DNA of 64,000 nucleotides from Paraburkholderia agricolaris (GCF_009455635.1 NZ_QPER01000001.1:3968001-4032000); one strand, 5' to 3'; shown: positions 17,613-26,735, counted from the first letter of the stretch. Program-made: numbers and translations. The notes: generated by a model not told the origin, from the letters alone.

Positions 17613-17963
17613 TTACTGCTGCACAACGGTCAGCTTGTTGGTTACCGACGTCACGCCGGCAACGCCCTTGGCCACCGTACCGGCGCTGTCGATCTGGCCT
17701 TGATCGGGCACCGAGCCCGTCAGGGTCACCGCACCGCCACGAGCACGCACGGCGATGTTCGACACGTCGATACCTTGCGCCTTGGCAAGCGCGCTGCGCA
17801 CCTTGCGGCCCAGTTGGCCATTCGCCTTCTTGGTGGCCTTGGCGCTTGCAGCCGGCGCGGCGGTCGTGCCGGTCGTTGCATCGCTTGCCTGAGCGTACAC
17901 GTTGCACGCCACCACCATTGCCACGACCGAGCCCAGCGTTTTCAGAAAACCGACCGATTTCAT
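17613..17963 (-). CDS. Exported BON-domain protein
   Basis: A 116-residue protein. Residues 1-25 form a signal peptide ending CNVYAQA, an Ala/Thr-rich linker runs to about 48, and residues 50-116 are one BON domain (LGRKVRSALAKAQGIDVSNIAVRARGGAVTLTGSV). BON domains bind phospholipid or glycans, and OsmY-like relatives protect the envelope under stress. AAGGAG nine bases before ATG supports the start. It is monocistronic, with its own terminator. Confidence 0.85.
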   Translation of the reverse strand: MKSVGFLKTLGSVVAMVVACNVYAQASDATTGTTAAPAASAKATKKANGQLGRKVRSALAKAQGIDVSNIAVRARGGAVTLTGSVPDQGQIDSAGTVAKGVAGVTSVTNKLTVVQQ

Positions 17964-18340
17964 AGTTTCTATTCTCCTTAGCTACACATTGGACCGCATG
18001 TACCAGCAGCGGCTTCGTTACGACTACGTGCGGCTATCCAGGACGCGGCAAGGCGCGGCTCAGCGACGGCCGACTATGGCTGCAACACGGTGTGCGAGAG
18101 GCGAGAGACGCCGGCCGCCGTTATCGCATGCGTATCCACGCATACATGCGGTACGAGAGCCGGCAAGCCGCGAAGTCCGCCGGCGCGCCCGGTTCTTGTC
18201 TGTCGTGCCGGGTCACGCCGCGCAAACATTTGTTCGCGACAGCGATCCACAATTTAATCTAGCCGCGCCAGAAGCGCAAAGGGTTTAGTCATCCCTCGAG
18301 GCGCCTGCCGGTTGTCATCCGGTCATGGATCGTGTTTTAT
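17964..18340. other. Intergenic region upstream of the BON gene
   Basis: This ~380-base non-coding stretch lies between the divergent BON gene and the repeat array that follows. It should contain the BON promoter. I see no gene, RNA or clear repeat in it. Confidence 0.4.
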
Positions 18341-18479
18341 TCATGCACCGTTCATATTTTTGGCCCGGTGAAAGTTCATCAGTCGCTCATGGGGTCGTCA
18401 TGGACCATTCATGCGTCATTCATGCTTCGGTCATTTTCTGTTCACGGGCTGTTCACGCGCTGTTCACGAATTGTTACGG
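18341..18479. promoter_or_regulatory. Array of TCAT/TCAC cores at 11-bp period (tandem direct sites)
   Basis: TCAT or TCAC starts at 18376, 18387, 18398, 18409, 18420, 18431, 18442, 18453 and 18464: nine cores exactly 11 bases apart. A degenerate tenth unit (TACG at 18475) follows, and an earlier 11-spaced pair lies at 18341 and 18352. The three last full units share GTTCACG and two middle units share ATTCATGC; the other bases vary. One core per helical turn is how tandem dimers of OmpR/PhoB-type response regulators bind. The array ends about 200 bases before the TAXI gene. Confidence 0.55.
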
Positions 18480-18675
18480 GTTTGACAGCGCCCGCGCCGG
18501 CCGGGCGCTGCGCCACCGCGCGATTCTCGGGTACCATCGGCGCGACGCGCGCTGCCGTGCGGCGTGCCGGTTCGTCGTGGTCGCCGGCCCGGCATGGCAC
18601 GCGCCTCGCCCCGGTTCGCGTGCCGCACAGCGCCGCCGCCCTGTCCACTTTCGACCGTAGCCGTCACGTCACCCG

Positions 18676-20133
18676 ATGAAGCCAGCCACCGGCCGCAAAC
18701 GCTCTCCCCGCCTCGTCGCCCGTTTTGTCGCGATCTCCTGGCGCGATCTGGCGGTCTCGTTCGGACCGCTCCTGCTGATCGCCGTCGCGGCGATCTGGGT
18801 CGCCGTGCGCCTGATCCAGCCCGCTCCGCCCAATACGCTGACGATCAGCGCCGGCCCGGAAGGCAGCACCTTCTGGAACGCCGCGCAGAAGTACAAGGCG
18901 ATTCTCGCTCGCAACCGTATCACCCTGAACGTACTGCCCTCGGAAGGCTCGGTGCAGAATCTGAAGCGGCTTTCGGACCCCAAGTCGAACGTCGACGTCG
19001 CCTTCGTGCAAGACGGCATTTCGCCCGGCCCGGTCAGTCCGGACCTGATGTCGCTCGGCAGCGTCGCCTACGTGCCGCTGGCGATCTTCTATCACGGACC
19101 CACCATCAGCCGGCTCTCCGAATTCAAGGGCTTGCGCCTCGCGGTCGGCGCCGAGGGCAGCGGCACGCGTGAACTGGCGCTCGCGCTGCTCAAGGCCAAT
19201 GGCATCGTACCTGGCGGCCCGACCAAGCTGCTGCCGCTCTCGGGCGACGACGCCGCCCAGGCCCTGGTCGCCGGCAAGGTCGACGCGGCTTTTCTGGCTG
19301 GCGATTCGGCGCAACCGGCGGTGATGGGCAAGCTGAACCGCACCCCGAACGTGCAGTTCTACGATTTCACTCAAGCCGATGCTTATACCCGCCGGTTCCC
19401 GTATCTGACGCAGCTTCAGATACCGATGGGTGCGTTCGACCTCGGCAAGAACCTGCCGGCCGCGCCGATGCACATGGTGGCGCCGACCGCCGAACTGGTG
19501 GCGCGCGACTCGCTGCATCCGGCCCTCTCCGATCTGCTGATCGAAGCAGCACGCGAGGTCCACGGCAAGGCAAACATCCTGCAGCGCGCCGGTGAATTCC
19601 CCGCGCCGCTCGCGCACGACTTCCCGATCAGCGACGACGCCGCCCGATACTACAAATCGGGCAAGAGCTTCCTCTACCGGGTCCTGCCGTTCTGGCTGGC
19701 CAGTCTCGCAGACCGGCTGCTGGTGGTCGTGGTGCCGCTGATCGTGCTGCTGATTCCGGCGCTGCGCGTGGTGCCTTCTCTGTACACGTGGCGGGTGAAA
19801 TCGCGCATCTACCGCTGGTACGGCGCGCTGATCGCGATCGAGCGAAGCGCGCTCAGCGAGCATTCGGCCAGCGAACGCGCGTCACTGATCGAACGGCTCG
19901 ATACGATCGAAGAATCGGTGAACGGTCTGAAAATGCCGCTCGCCTATGCGGATCAGTTCTACGTGCTGCGTGAGCATATCGGCTTCGTGCGCGAGCGGCT
20001 CACCCACAGCCGCGAGGCCCAGCGCGACGCAGCGGGCGAGCCGGACGAGCCGGATGAGCCCGGCGATCCAGATGAACCGGGCGAGTCCGGCGACGGATCC
20101 GAACCGGCCGTCGCGGGTCCCAAGTCATATTGA
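18676..20133 (+). CDS. Membrane-anchored TAXI-family TRAP solute-binding protein
   Basis: A 485-residue protein. One helix at about 28-46 is followed by a periplasmic TAXI domain (TLTISAGPEGSTFWNAAQKY, VDVAFVQDG, LRLAVGAEGSGTRELALALL, VDAAFLAGDSA). A second helix lies at about 350-370, then a cytoplasmic ~100-residue charged segment and a terminal run of EPDEP/GDPDEP-type acidic repeats. Ordinary TAXI proteins are soluble and work with a TRAP permease; none is encoded nearby, and the two helices suggest a membrane-fixed sensor or a scaffold. The start is fixed by an in-frame TAG at 18658, with no other start between. No ribosome site is evident. Confidence 0.8.
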   Translation: MKPATGRKRSPRLVARFVAISWRDLAVSFGPLLLIAVAAIWVAVRLIQPAPPNTLTISAGPEGSTFWNAAQKYKAILARNRITLNVLPSEGSVQNLKRLSDPKSNVDVAFVQDGISPGPVSPDLMSLGSVAYVPLAIFYHGPTISRLSEFKGLRLAVGAEGSGTRELALALLKANGIVPGGPTKLLPLSGDDAAQALVAGKVDAAFLAGDSAQPAVMGKLNRTPNVQFYDFTQADAYTRRFPYLTQLQIPMGAFDLGKNLPAAPMHMVAPTAELVARDSLHPALSDLLIEAAREVHGKANILQRAGEFPAPLAHDFPISDDAARYYKSGKSFLYRVLPFWLASLADRLLVVVVPLIVLLIPALRVVPSLYTWRVKSRIYRWYGALIAIERSALSEHSASERASLIERLDTIEESVNGLKMPLAYADQFYVLREHIGFVRERLTHSREAQRDAAGEPDEPDEPGDPDEPGESGDGSEPAVAGPKSY

Positions 20134-20227
20134 TCGGTGCAAGCCGGGGCTGCACCGCGTAAGATCATTACAAATCCGACGATCCAGCAGACAGCATCGT
20201 TTGGAACAGGCAATCCGGGAGACATTT

Positions 20228-20872
20228 ATGACCATTGGCATCGACGCCAGGCAACCGCTGTGGTTTTACGATTTTGTCTCGCCGTTCACGTACCTGTTGC
20301 TCGAGCAACACGACAAATGGCCGGGCTTCGACTTCGCGTTCACGCCGGTCGTGCTGAACGAGTTGTATAGCCACTGGGGCCAACGGCCCGCTTACAGCGT
20401 GCCCGCAAAGCGCACTTTCCTGTATCGCCACGCGCTGTTTCGCGCGGAGCAACTCGGCATCCCGTTCAAGATGCCGCCGGCCCATCCGTTCGATTCGATG
20501 AAGCCGCTCCTGCTCGCTACCGCGGCGAAGGGCGACATCGGCTTCGTACGCGAGATTTTCCGTTTCATCTGGCGCGAAGGCCGCGATCCGTCGAGCGATA
20601 CGGCATTCGCCGAACTATGCGAACGCGTCGGCATGCCGGACGGTCCGGAACTCATCAAGAGTGAAGAAGTGAAAGCGCAACTGCAACGCAACACCGCCGA
20701 TGCAATCGGTCTGGGCGTCTACGGCGTGCCGACCTTCTTTCTGAACGATCAATTGTTCTGGGGTGAAGACGCGTTGCCCATGGTGCTGTATTGCGCGCGC
20801 ACGCCGAATTGGCTCGACTCGAAGGAAGTGAAGCGGATCAGCCTGCTGCCTTCGGGACTTGCGGACGTTTAA
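20228..20872 (+). CDS. Kappa-GST / 2-hydroxychromene-2-carboxylate isomerase family protein
   Basis: A 214-residue thioredoxin-fold protein of the DsbA/HCCA-isomerase (kappa GST) group. WFYDFVSPFTYL near residue 12 is the family start, where Ser replaces the DsbA cysteine pair, and GVYGVPTFFLNDQLFWGED near 165 carries the cis-proline. Relatives isomerise hydroxychromene carboxylate in naphthalene breakdown, but most members have unknown glutathione-linked roles and no aromatic pathway is adjacent. GGGAG before ATG 20228 decides the start; the open frame extends further upstream across the end of the TAXI gene. Confidence 0.82.
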   Translation: MTIGIDARQPLWFYDFVSPFTYLLLEQHDKWPGFDFAFTPVVLNELYSHWGQRPAYSVPAKRTFLYRHALFRAEQLGIPFKMPPAHPFDSMKPLLLATAAKGDIGFVREIFRFIWREGRDPSSDTAFAELCERVGMPDGPELIKSEEVKAQLQRNTADAIGLGVYGVPTFFLNDQLFWGEDALPMVLYCARTPNWLDSKEVKRISLLPSGLADV

Positions 20873-20894
20873 ACGAAAGCAAAAAGTAATATTC

Positions 20895-20930
20895 GTGCAA
20901 TCAGACCCGCTGCTGCAGGCCTGATTGCAC
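20895..20930 (+). terminator. Hairpin after the isomerase gene, possible terminator
   Basis: A perfect 10-bp stem (GTGCAATCAG with CTGATTGCAC, 16-base loop) begins 22 bases after the stop codon. There is no T-run on either strand, so it may be a processing or weak termination structure rather than a classic terminator. Confidence 0.35.
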
Positions 20931-21095
20931 CAAAAAGGCCGTCCTGATGCCGGCCATACCGTGCCCGCTATGCCGCCACACCATAAACGGCCTAAGGTTA
21001 TAACCTTTGCGCCCTGCTCTCGCGATCTGGCTCGCGGGCGGCTCCGTAAGACGCTTCATCCGGACCTGACCTGCTTGCATCGCCTCCCCTGAACC

Positions 21096-22079
21096 ATGGA
21101 CGACGACTCCGCCGCCTCCCTCGACATCTGGCTTGTGCGCGTGCTGCGCACGCTGATCGTCGAGCGCAGCGTCACACAAACCGCGCTACGTCTGAACCAG
21201 ACCCAGCCCGCCATTAGCACGGCGCTGCGCAAATTGCGCGAAACGCTGAACGACCCGATCCTCGTGCGCGGCAAGTCCGGCATGGTGCCGACGGAATACG
21301 GCGAATCCTTGCTGGCCTCGGCGCAACGTGTGCTGCGCGAAGTCGATTTCGTGGCGACGCCGCACGGCGACTTCGATGCCGGCCGCTCGCGCCGCACCTT
21401 CCGCGTGGCCGCGCCGGATTATCTGAACGACTTCTTCATGCCCACCGTGATCGCGCAATTTCGTGAAGCGGCGCCGCATGCGCGTCTGGAGATCGATTCG
21501 CTGAGCCCAATGCTCGATCATTCGGCCGCGCTCGACGCAGGCGAACTCGATCTGGTGATCGGCAACTGGCCGAAACCCGAGCCGCGTTTCGAACGCAGCG
21601 ATCTGTTCTCCGATACGGTGGTCTGTCTGATGCGCGCCGATCATCCGCTCGCGCGCGCGCCGATGACGCGCGAAGCCTACCTCGCCGCGCCGCATCTCGC
21701 GCCCACGCCTTATAGCGGCGCGAGCGGCGGCGCCGTCGACATCGGCTTCGCACGGGCCCGCGCTGAGCGGCGCATCGTCGCCACGCTGCCTTACTTCGGC
21801 CTCGTGCCGCAAACGCTGCTGCAATCGGATCTGATCTTCACGACGACACGCCGGTTCGCGATGCACTACGCCAACATGCTGCCTCTCGCGGTGGTCGACG
21901 TGCCGATTCCGTTTCCGCGCATCAAGTGTTATCAGCTATGGCATCCGCAGCCGGACCGGCCGAGCGACGTCGGCTGGCTGCGTACCTTGATGTCGCAAGT
22001 GTCGGATACGCTGGTCGCACAGAAGGTTCGGCGCGCAAAACGGTCGCCGAAAAAGGCAACGTCAGCCGCGGCGGACTGA
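21096..22079 (+). CDS. LysR-family regulator, NodD/PcaQ-like architecture
   Basis: A 327-residue LysR regulator. The DNA-binding part is at about 8-68 (LRTLIVERSVTQTALRLNQTQPAISTALRKLRE), with a PTEYGESLL hinge start and a two-lobe ligand domain. The C-terminus is Lys/Arg/Ala-rich. It converges on xdhC with 56 bases between the stop codons. It could regulate the xdh operon, whose promoter is about 5 kb away, or the upstream isomerase; neither link is shown by the sequence. Confidence 0.88.
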   Translation: MDDDSAASLDIWLVRVLRTLIVERSVTQTALRLNQTQPAISTALRKLRETLNDPILVRGKSGMVPTEYGESLLASAQRVLREVDFVATPHGDFDAGRSRRTFRVAAPDYLNDFFMPTVIAQFREAAPHARLEIDSLSPMLDHSAALDAGELDLVIGNWPKPEPRFERSDLFSDTVVCLMRADHPLARAPMTREAYLAAPHLAPTPYSGASGGAVDIGFARARAERRIVATLPYFGLVPQTLLQSDLIFTTTRRFAMHYANMLPLAVVDVPIPFPRIKCYQLWHPQPDRPSDVGWLRTLMSQVSDTLVAQKVRRAKRSPKKATSAAAD

Positions 22080-22135
22080 CGTTCTGGTTTGAACCTACGT
22101 TGAACGCCTGGCGCCAGGCGTCTTGCTCTAGCCGT

Positions 22136-22702
22136 TCACACGCTCGCGCAGAGTTTCTGTGTCACTGCCTGCGCCAACGCCTCGCGCGAGCGGATCTGCA
22201 GCAACTCCGCACACACAGCGACCGCGATGGCCGCAGGTGCTTTATCGACAATGCCGCCGACGCCGATCGGGCACGTCATCTCCACCAGCCGGTCCAGATC
22301 CACCCCGCGATCCAGCAAACGGCGTTCGAATTTCACGCGCTTCGTTTTGGACCCGATCATGCCGAAGTAGGTGAAATCGCGCCGCCGCATGATGCGGGCG
22401 GCGAGCGAGAAATCGAGCGCGTGGTTATGCGTCATCACGAGAAAATACGCGCCGGGCGGCGCCGTATCGACGATCGCATCCGGCGTGTCGGTTGCTTCGA
22501 CCTGTACGTTGGCCGGCGTTTCGTCAGGGAACAGTTCGTCGCGCTCATCGACCCACTGGACGACGCACGGCAAGCTGCCGAGCAGCGTGACGAGCGCATG
22601 GCCGACGTGCCCCGCGCCGAACAACACGATGTGCATCGGCGCCGGACGCGGTGCTTGCACGGCGCTGCGCCGGCCGATCTGAACGGAAGAAAAGTCGTTC
22701 AT
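22136..22702 (-). CDS. xdhC: XdhC Rossmann domain only, N-terminally shortened accessory protein
   Basis: A 188-residue protein (ATG 22702; an in-frame GTG at 22735 would add 11). It begins almost directly with MHIVLFGAGHVGHALV, the Rossmann core of the XdhC C-terminal domain, then WVDERDELFP, VMTHNHALDF, FGMIGSKTKR and MTCPIGVGGI. Standard XdhC proteins are ~300 residues, with an N-terminal XdhC/CoxI domain carrying a conserved cysteine that handles molybdenum cofactor. That domain is absent and cannot lie upstream in frame: there is a TGA at about 22752-22754, and xdhB ends at 22810. It is the third gene of xdhABC. Whether it still inserts sulfurated cofactor is doubtful. Confidence 0.8.
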   Translation of the reverse strand: MNDFSSVQIGRRSAVQAPRPAPMHIVLFGAGHVGHALVTLLGSLPCVVQWVDERDELFPDETPANVQVEATDTPDAIVDTAPPGAYFLVMTHNHALDFSLAARIMRRRDFTYFGMIGSKTKRVKFERRLLDRGVDLDRLVEMTCPIGVGGIVDKAPAAIAVAVCAELLQIRSREALAQAVTQKLCASV

Positions 22703-22809
22703 GGCGATCAATCCAGTTGGTTTCAATGATTGCACAATTGCGTTGGCGGGTCAGTGTCTTTGCGATCACGGCGTGACCCGCGAAAGGCCACGCCATGCGC
22801 ATAACGCGC

Positions 22810-25176
22810 TTACTGCCGCGCCGCCGCCGTCGCTGCCCGCACGGCGCCGACGGCCTTGAGGATTTCCTCGCTGGTCGCAGGCGCGTTCAGCGGCGGATTC
22901 ACCTTGTGGTCGCCCACCGCCGAGACGGCGTCGCGCACCGCGAAGAACACCGAGAACGGCAGCAGCAGCGGCGGCTCGCCGGTCGCCTTCGAGCGATGGA
23001 TGCTGTCCTCCGCGTTGCGGTTCTTGAACAGGCGCACGCGGAAATCGGGCGGCGTATCGTTGACAGTCGGAATCTTGTAGGTGGACGGCGCGTGCGTCAT
23101 CAGCTTGCCGCCGGCGTTCCACCACAGTTCTTCGGTTGTGAGCCAGCCCATGCCCTGGATGAACGCGCCTTCCACCTGGCCGACGTCGAGTGCCGGGTTC
23201 AACGACGCCCCCACGTCATGCAAAGCGTCCGCGCGCAGCACGCGCATTTCGCCGGTCAGCGTGTCGATCACCACTTCCGACACGGCCGCGCCGTACGAGT
23301 AGTAGTAGAACGGCCGGCCTTGCAGCTTCGATTGATCCCAATAGAGCTTCGGCGTTGCGTAGAAGCCGTCCGACCAGAGCTGGATACGCGCGACATAGGC
23401 CTTCGCGATCACTTCTTCGAACGGCACGATCACTTCACCGACCACGACGCGATCGTGGACGAAACGCACTTGCGCAGCCGACACCTGTCCCGCGCCGAAA
23501 CGCTCAGCGGCAAACGCCGACAGACGTTCGCGCAACTGGCGCGCGGCATCTTGCGCCGCCTTGCCGTTCAGGTCCGAACCGGTCGATGCAGCGGTCGCCG
23601 ACGTATTGGCGATCTTGCTCGTATCGGTCGCTGTGACGCGAATGCGGTTGAAGCCGATCCCGAGTTCATGCGCGACGACCTGCGCAACCTTGGTGTTCAA
23701 ACCCTGGCCCATTTCGGTGCCGCCGTGGTTCACCAGCACCGAACCGTCGGTGTAGATGTGCACCAGCGCGCCGGCCTGATTGAAGTGGGTCACGTTGAAC
23801 GCGATGCCGAACTTGACCGGCGTGAGCGCGAGACCCTTTTTCAGCACTTCGTTGTTCGCATTGAACTCGTTGATCGCCGCACGACGCGCGCGATATTCGC
23901 TGGTCGCCTCGAGTTCGTCGATCAGTTCGTGAATCACGTTGTCTTCGACTACCTGACCATACGGCGTCTGGTTGCGCTCGGTCTTGCCGTACAGATTGCG
24001 GCGGCGCACGTCGAGCGAATCCTCGCCGACCGAGCGCGCGACGTTGTCCATGATGCACTCGATCGCGAACGCGCCTTGCGGACCGCCGAAGCCGCGGAAT
24101 GCGGTATTCGATTGCGTGTTGGTCTTGCCGCAGAAGCCGTCGATCGACACGTCGGACAGCCAGTACGCGTTGTCGAAGTGGCACAGCGCGCGCGTCATCA
24201 CCGGACCGGACAGGTCGGCGGAGAAACCGCAACGCGAGGTCATGTCGACGCTCACGCCGTCGATCACACCCTTGTCGTCGTAGCCCACTTCATACGTGTA
24301 GTGGAAATCGTGGCGCTTGCCGGTCACCATCATGTCGTCGTCGCGGTCCGGACGCAGCTTGACCGGGCACAGCAGCTTCCATGCGGCCAGCGCCGCGCAG
24401 CACGCGAACAGACCCGATTGCGATTCCTTGCCGCCGAAACCGCCGCCCATCCGGCGGCATTCGATCAGCACGTTGTGCGATGCCACGCCCAGTGCGTGCG
24501 CGACCATGTGCTGCATTTCGGTCGGGTGCTGCGTCGAGCAGTAGACATGCATGCCGTCGTCGTCCTTCGGCACCGCGTACGAAATCTGGCCTTCAAGATA
24601 GAACTGTTCCTGGCCGCCCAGCAGCATTTCACCGGCTTCGCGACGCACGGCGCGGGCGATCTTCGTCCCAGCGTCGCCACGCGCGAGTTTCATCGGCGGC
24701 AGGACGTGCTGGTTCGCGGCGCGCGCCTGTTGCGCGGTCAGGATCGCGGGCAGTTCTTCGTAGACGACTTCGGCGCGGCGCGCGGCCAGGCGCGCAGTTT
24801 CATGCGAGGTCGCGACCACGATAAACATCGGCTGACCGACGTATTGCACGACACCGTCGGCGAGAATCGGATCGTCGCCGTGGATGATCGGGCCGACGTC
24901 GTTGACGCCGGGGATATCCTGCGCGGTGAAGATCGCGACCACGCCGGGCGTGGCGCGCACTTTATCGAGCGACATCGAGACGATCTTCGCGTGCGCTTTC
25001 GGCGACAGGCCGAGCGCGGCGTGCAGCGTGCCGGCGAGCGTCGGGATGTCGTCGGTGTAAGTCGCACGGCCGCTCACGTGCAGATGCGCGGATTCGTGCG
25101 GACGCGAGATGTGGACCTGGGTAAAGTCGTCGAGATCCTGAAGGTCTTTCAGGAACGGTTCGGCATGCTGATTCAT
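22810..25176 (-). CDS. xdhB: Xanthine dehydrogenase, molybdopterin-binding large subunit
   Basis: A 788-residue large subunit, the normal length. Residues 1-130 hold the a/b hammerhead domain (SGRATYTDDIPTLAGTLHAALGLS). The molybdopterin domain follows with CRRMGGGFGGKE, FRGFGGPQGAF and GGTEMGQGLNTK, and the catalytic glutamate lies in ATGEPPLLLPFSVFFAVRDA near the C-terminus. It oxidises hypoxanthine to xanthine and urate. GGAGA eight to nine bases before ATG 25176 sets the start; a longer frame to 25548 overlaps xdhA and is not used. There are 29 bases between the xdhA stop and this start. Confidence 0.95.
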   Translation of the reverse strand: MNQHAEPFLKDLQDLDDFTQVHISRPHESAHLHVSGRATYTDDIPTLAGTLHAALGLSPKAHAKIVSMSLDKVRATPGVVAIFTAQDIPGVNDVGPIIHGDDPILADGVVQYVGQPMFIVVATSHETARLAARRAEVVYEELPAILTAQQARAANQHVLPPMKLARGDAGTKIARAVRREAGEMLLGGQEQFYLEGQISYAVPKDDDGMHVYCSTQHPTEMQHMVAHALGVASHNVLIECRRMGGGFGGKESQSGLFACCAALAAWKLLCPVKLRPDRDDDMMVTGKRHDFHYTYEVGYDDKGVIDGVSVDMTSRCGFSADLSGPVMTRALCHFDNAYWLSDVSIDGFCGKTNTQSNTAFRGFGGPQGAFAIECIMDNVARSVGEDSLDVRRRNLYGKTERNQTPYGQVVEDNVIHELIDELEATSEYRARRAAINEFNANNEVLKKGLALTPVKFGIAFNVTHFNQAGALVHIYTDGSVLVNHGGTEMGQGLNTKVAQVVAHELGIGFNRIRVTATDTSKIANTSATAASTGSDLNGKAAQDAARQLRERLSAFAAERFGAGQVSAAQVRFVHDRVVVGEVIVPFEEVIAKAYVARIQLWSDGFYATPKLYWDQSKLQGRPFYYYSYGAAVSEVVIDTLTGEMRVLRADALHDVGASLNPALDVGQVEGAFIQGMGWLTTEELWWNAGGKLMTHAPSTYKIPTVNDTPPDFRVRLFKNRNAEDSIHRSKATGEPPLLLPFSVFFAVRDAVSAVGDHKVNPPLNAPATSEEILKAVGAVRAATAAARQ

Positions 25177-25205
25177 TCTTGTGTTCTCCGTATCCTTGTG
25201 GCTTC

Positions 25206-26735
25206 TCAGGCGCTTGCGCCGGCCGGGGCGCAGGCAGCGGCAACCGCGCGAACATCCAGCGCACTCTTGGGCAGCGGATTGTTCGGACGCGTTTCGAGCC
25301 AGAAGCGGTACAAGGTGTTCTTCGCCGCTTCGAGGCGGTAGTTGCTGGTCGCGCGCATGTCGCTGAGCGGCGCGTAGTCGTTGCCGAGCGCGAGCATCGC
25401 GGCCTGTGCGGTGGCTTCGTGCCATTCGGCGTCGCGCAGCACGGCTTCGGCATGCGTCGCGCGCTTCGAGGTGGCGGCCATGCCGCCGAATGCAATGCGC
25501 GGCTCTCGGATCAGATTGCCGTCGGCGATGAAGGAGAACGCGGCGCACACGGCCGAGATGTCCGAGTCGAAACGCTTCGACAGTTTGTAGGTGCGGAACT
25601 GCAGGTTCTTGCGCGCGCCGGTACGGGTCGGCACCTTGATCCCAACCACGAACTCATGCTCAGCCATGTCTTTCTTCTGATACGCGAGGTACAGATCTTC
25701 GAGCGGCATTTCGCGTTCGATCTCACCGCCGCGCACGATCACATGTGCGCCCAGTGCGATCAGGCCAGGCATCGAATCGCCGATCGGCGAGCCGTTGGCG
25801 ACGTTGCCGCCGAGCGTGCCGGCGTTGCGGATCGGCAGCGACGCGAAGCGTTGCCACATTTCGTAGAGTTCCGGATACTGCTTCGCGATCTCCGCGTACG
25901 CCTTCTCGACGGTTACGCCCGCGCCGATCTCGATCCAGTCGTCATTGGTTTCGAGCTTTTGCAGCTCGGCGATCTGACCGACGTAGACGATGTTGCCCAA
26001 CTCACGCATCTGCTTGGTCACCCACAAGCCGATGTCCGTGCTGCCGGCGAGGATGCGGGCGGCCGGTTCGGCTTCCTTGATTTTCGCGAGCGCGTCGACG
26101 GTGCGCGGCGCATTGAACTGCTGGCCGGCGTGCTGGTAGTGAAAGGTGTCCTTGCGCTCGAGCGTGGCGAGCGTTTTCGACAATGCTTCGATGTTGACCG
26201 GCGCTTTCGGAGCGGGGGCTTCGAACATGCGCACGGCTGCGTCGACGATCGGACGATAGCCGGTGCAACGGCACAGATTGCCGGTCAGCGCGTTGCTGAT
26301 CGCGTCGCGCGATGGCACGGTCTTGTTCGCGCAGCTATGTTCGTGGCCGTGCTTTTCGTACAGCGACCACATCGACATCACGAAGCCTGGCGTGCAGAAG
26401 CCGCACTGCGAGCCGTGGCACTCGACCATCGCTTCCTGCACCGGATGCAGCGAGCCGTCAGGCTGACGCAGGTCTTCGACGGTGTACAGCGCTTTGCCGT
26501 CCAGGGTCGGTACGAACTGGATGCAGGCGTTCACCGCCTTGAAGTCGACGCCGCCCGCCTCGTTGCGCTCACCGATCACGACCGTGCACGCGCCGCAGTC
26601 GCCCTCGGCGCAGCCTTCCTTGGTGCCCGTGCAATGCGCGTCTTCGCGCAGATACTGCAGGACGGTGCGGGTGACGGGCGCGTCCTTGATCTCGCGGATC
26701 GCGTTGCGGTGGTAGAAGCGAATCGGCTCAGTCAT
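25206..26735 (-). CDS. xdhA: Xanthine dehydrogenase, FeS/FAD small subunit
   Basis: A 509-residue subunit with three parts. A plant-type ferredoxin domain has Cys42, Cys47 and Cys50 in KEGCAEGDCGAC. A second 2Fe-2S domain has CGFCTPGF and CRCTGYRPI at about 112-160. An FAD domain follows with ILAGSTDIGLWVTKQ and the LPIRNAGTLGGNVANGSPIGD motif. It passes electrons from the Mo centre to NAD. It is the first gene of the xdhABC operon on the minus strand. The ribosome site is weak. Confidence 0.95.
   Translation of the reverse strand: MTEPIRFYHRNAIREIKDAPVTRTVLQYLREDAHCTGTKEGCAEGDCGACTVVIGERNEAGGVDFKAVNACIQFVPTLDGKALYTVEDLRQPDGSLHPVQEAMVECHGSQCGFCTPGFVMSMWSLYEKHGHEHSCANKTVPSRDAISNALTGNLCRCTGYRPIVDAAVRMFEAPAPKAPVNIEALSKTLATLERKDTFHYQHAGQQFNAPRTVDALAKIKEAEPAARILAGSTDIGLWVTKQMRELGNIVYVGQIAELQKLETNDDWIEIGAGVTVEKAYAEIAKQYPELYEMWQRFASLPIRNAGTLGGNVANGSPIGDSMPGLIALGAHVIVRGGEIEREMPLEDLYLAYQKKDMAEHEFVVGIKVPTRTGARKNLQFRTYKLSKRFDSDISAVCAAFSFIADGNLIREPRIAFGGMAATSKRATHAEAVLRDAEWHEATAQAAMLALGNDYAPLSDMRATSNYRLEAAKNTLYRFWLETRPNNPLPKSALDVRAVAAACAPAGASA

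Noticed and set aside
17404..17907. A 167-codon minus-strand frame overlapping the BON gene
   Set aside because: It runs through the BON gene in another frame and across its terminator; the BON protein with signal peptide is clearly the real product.
18341..18479. The 11-bp periodic array as a CRISPR array
   Set aside because: The units are far too short, there is no repeat-spacer alternation, and no cas gene is present.
18481..18540. TTGACA at 18482 as the -35 of the TAXI gene promoter
   Set aside because: No acceptable -10 box lies 16-19 bases downstream; the nearest TACCAT is 44 bases away.
22795..25341. An 848-codon plus-strand frame across xdhB
   Set aside because: It mirrors the xdhB coding strand and has no domain-like sequence. 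The xdhB protein is full length and certain.
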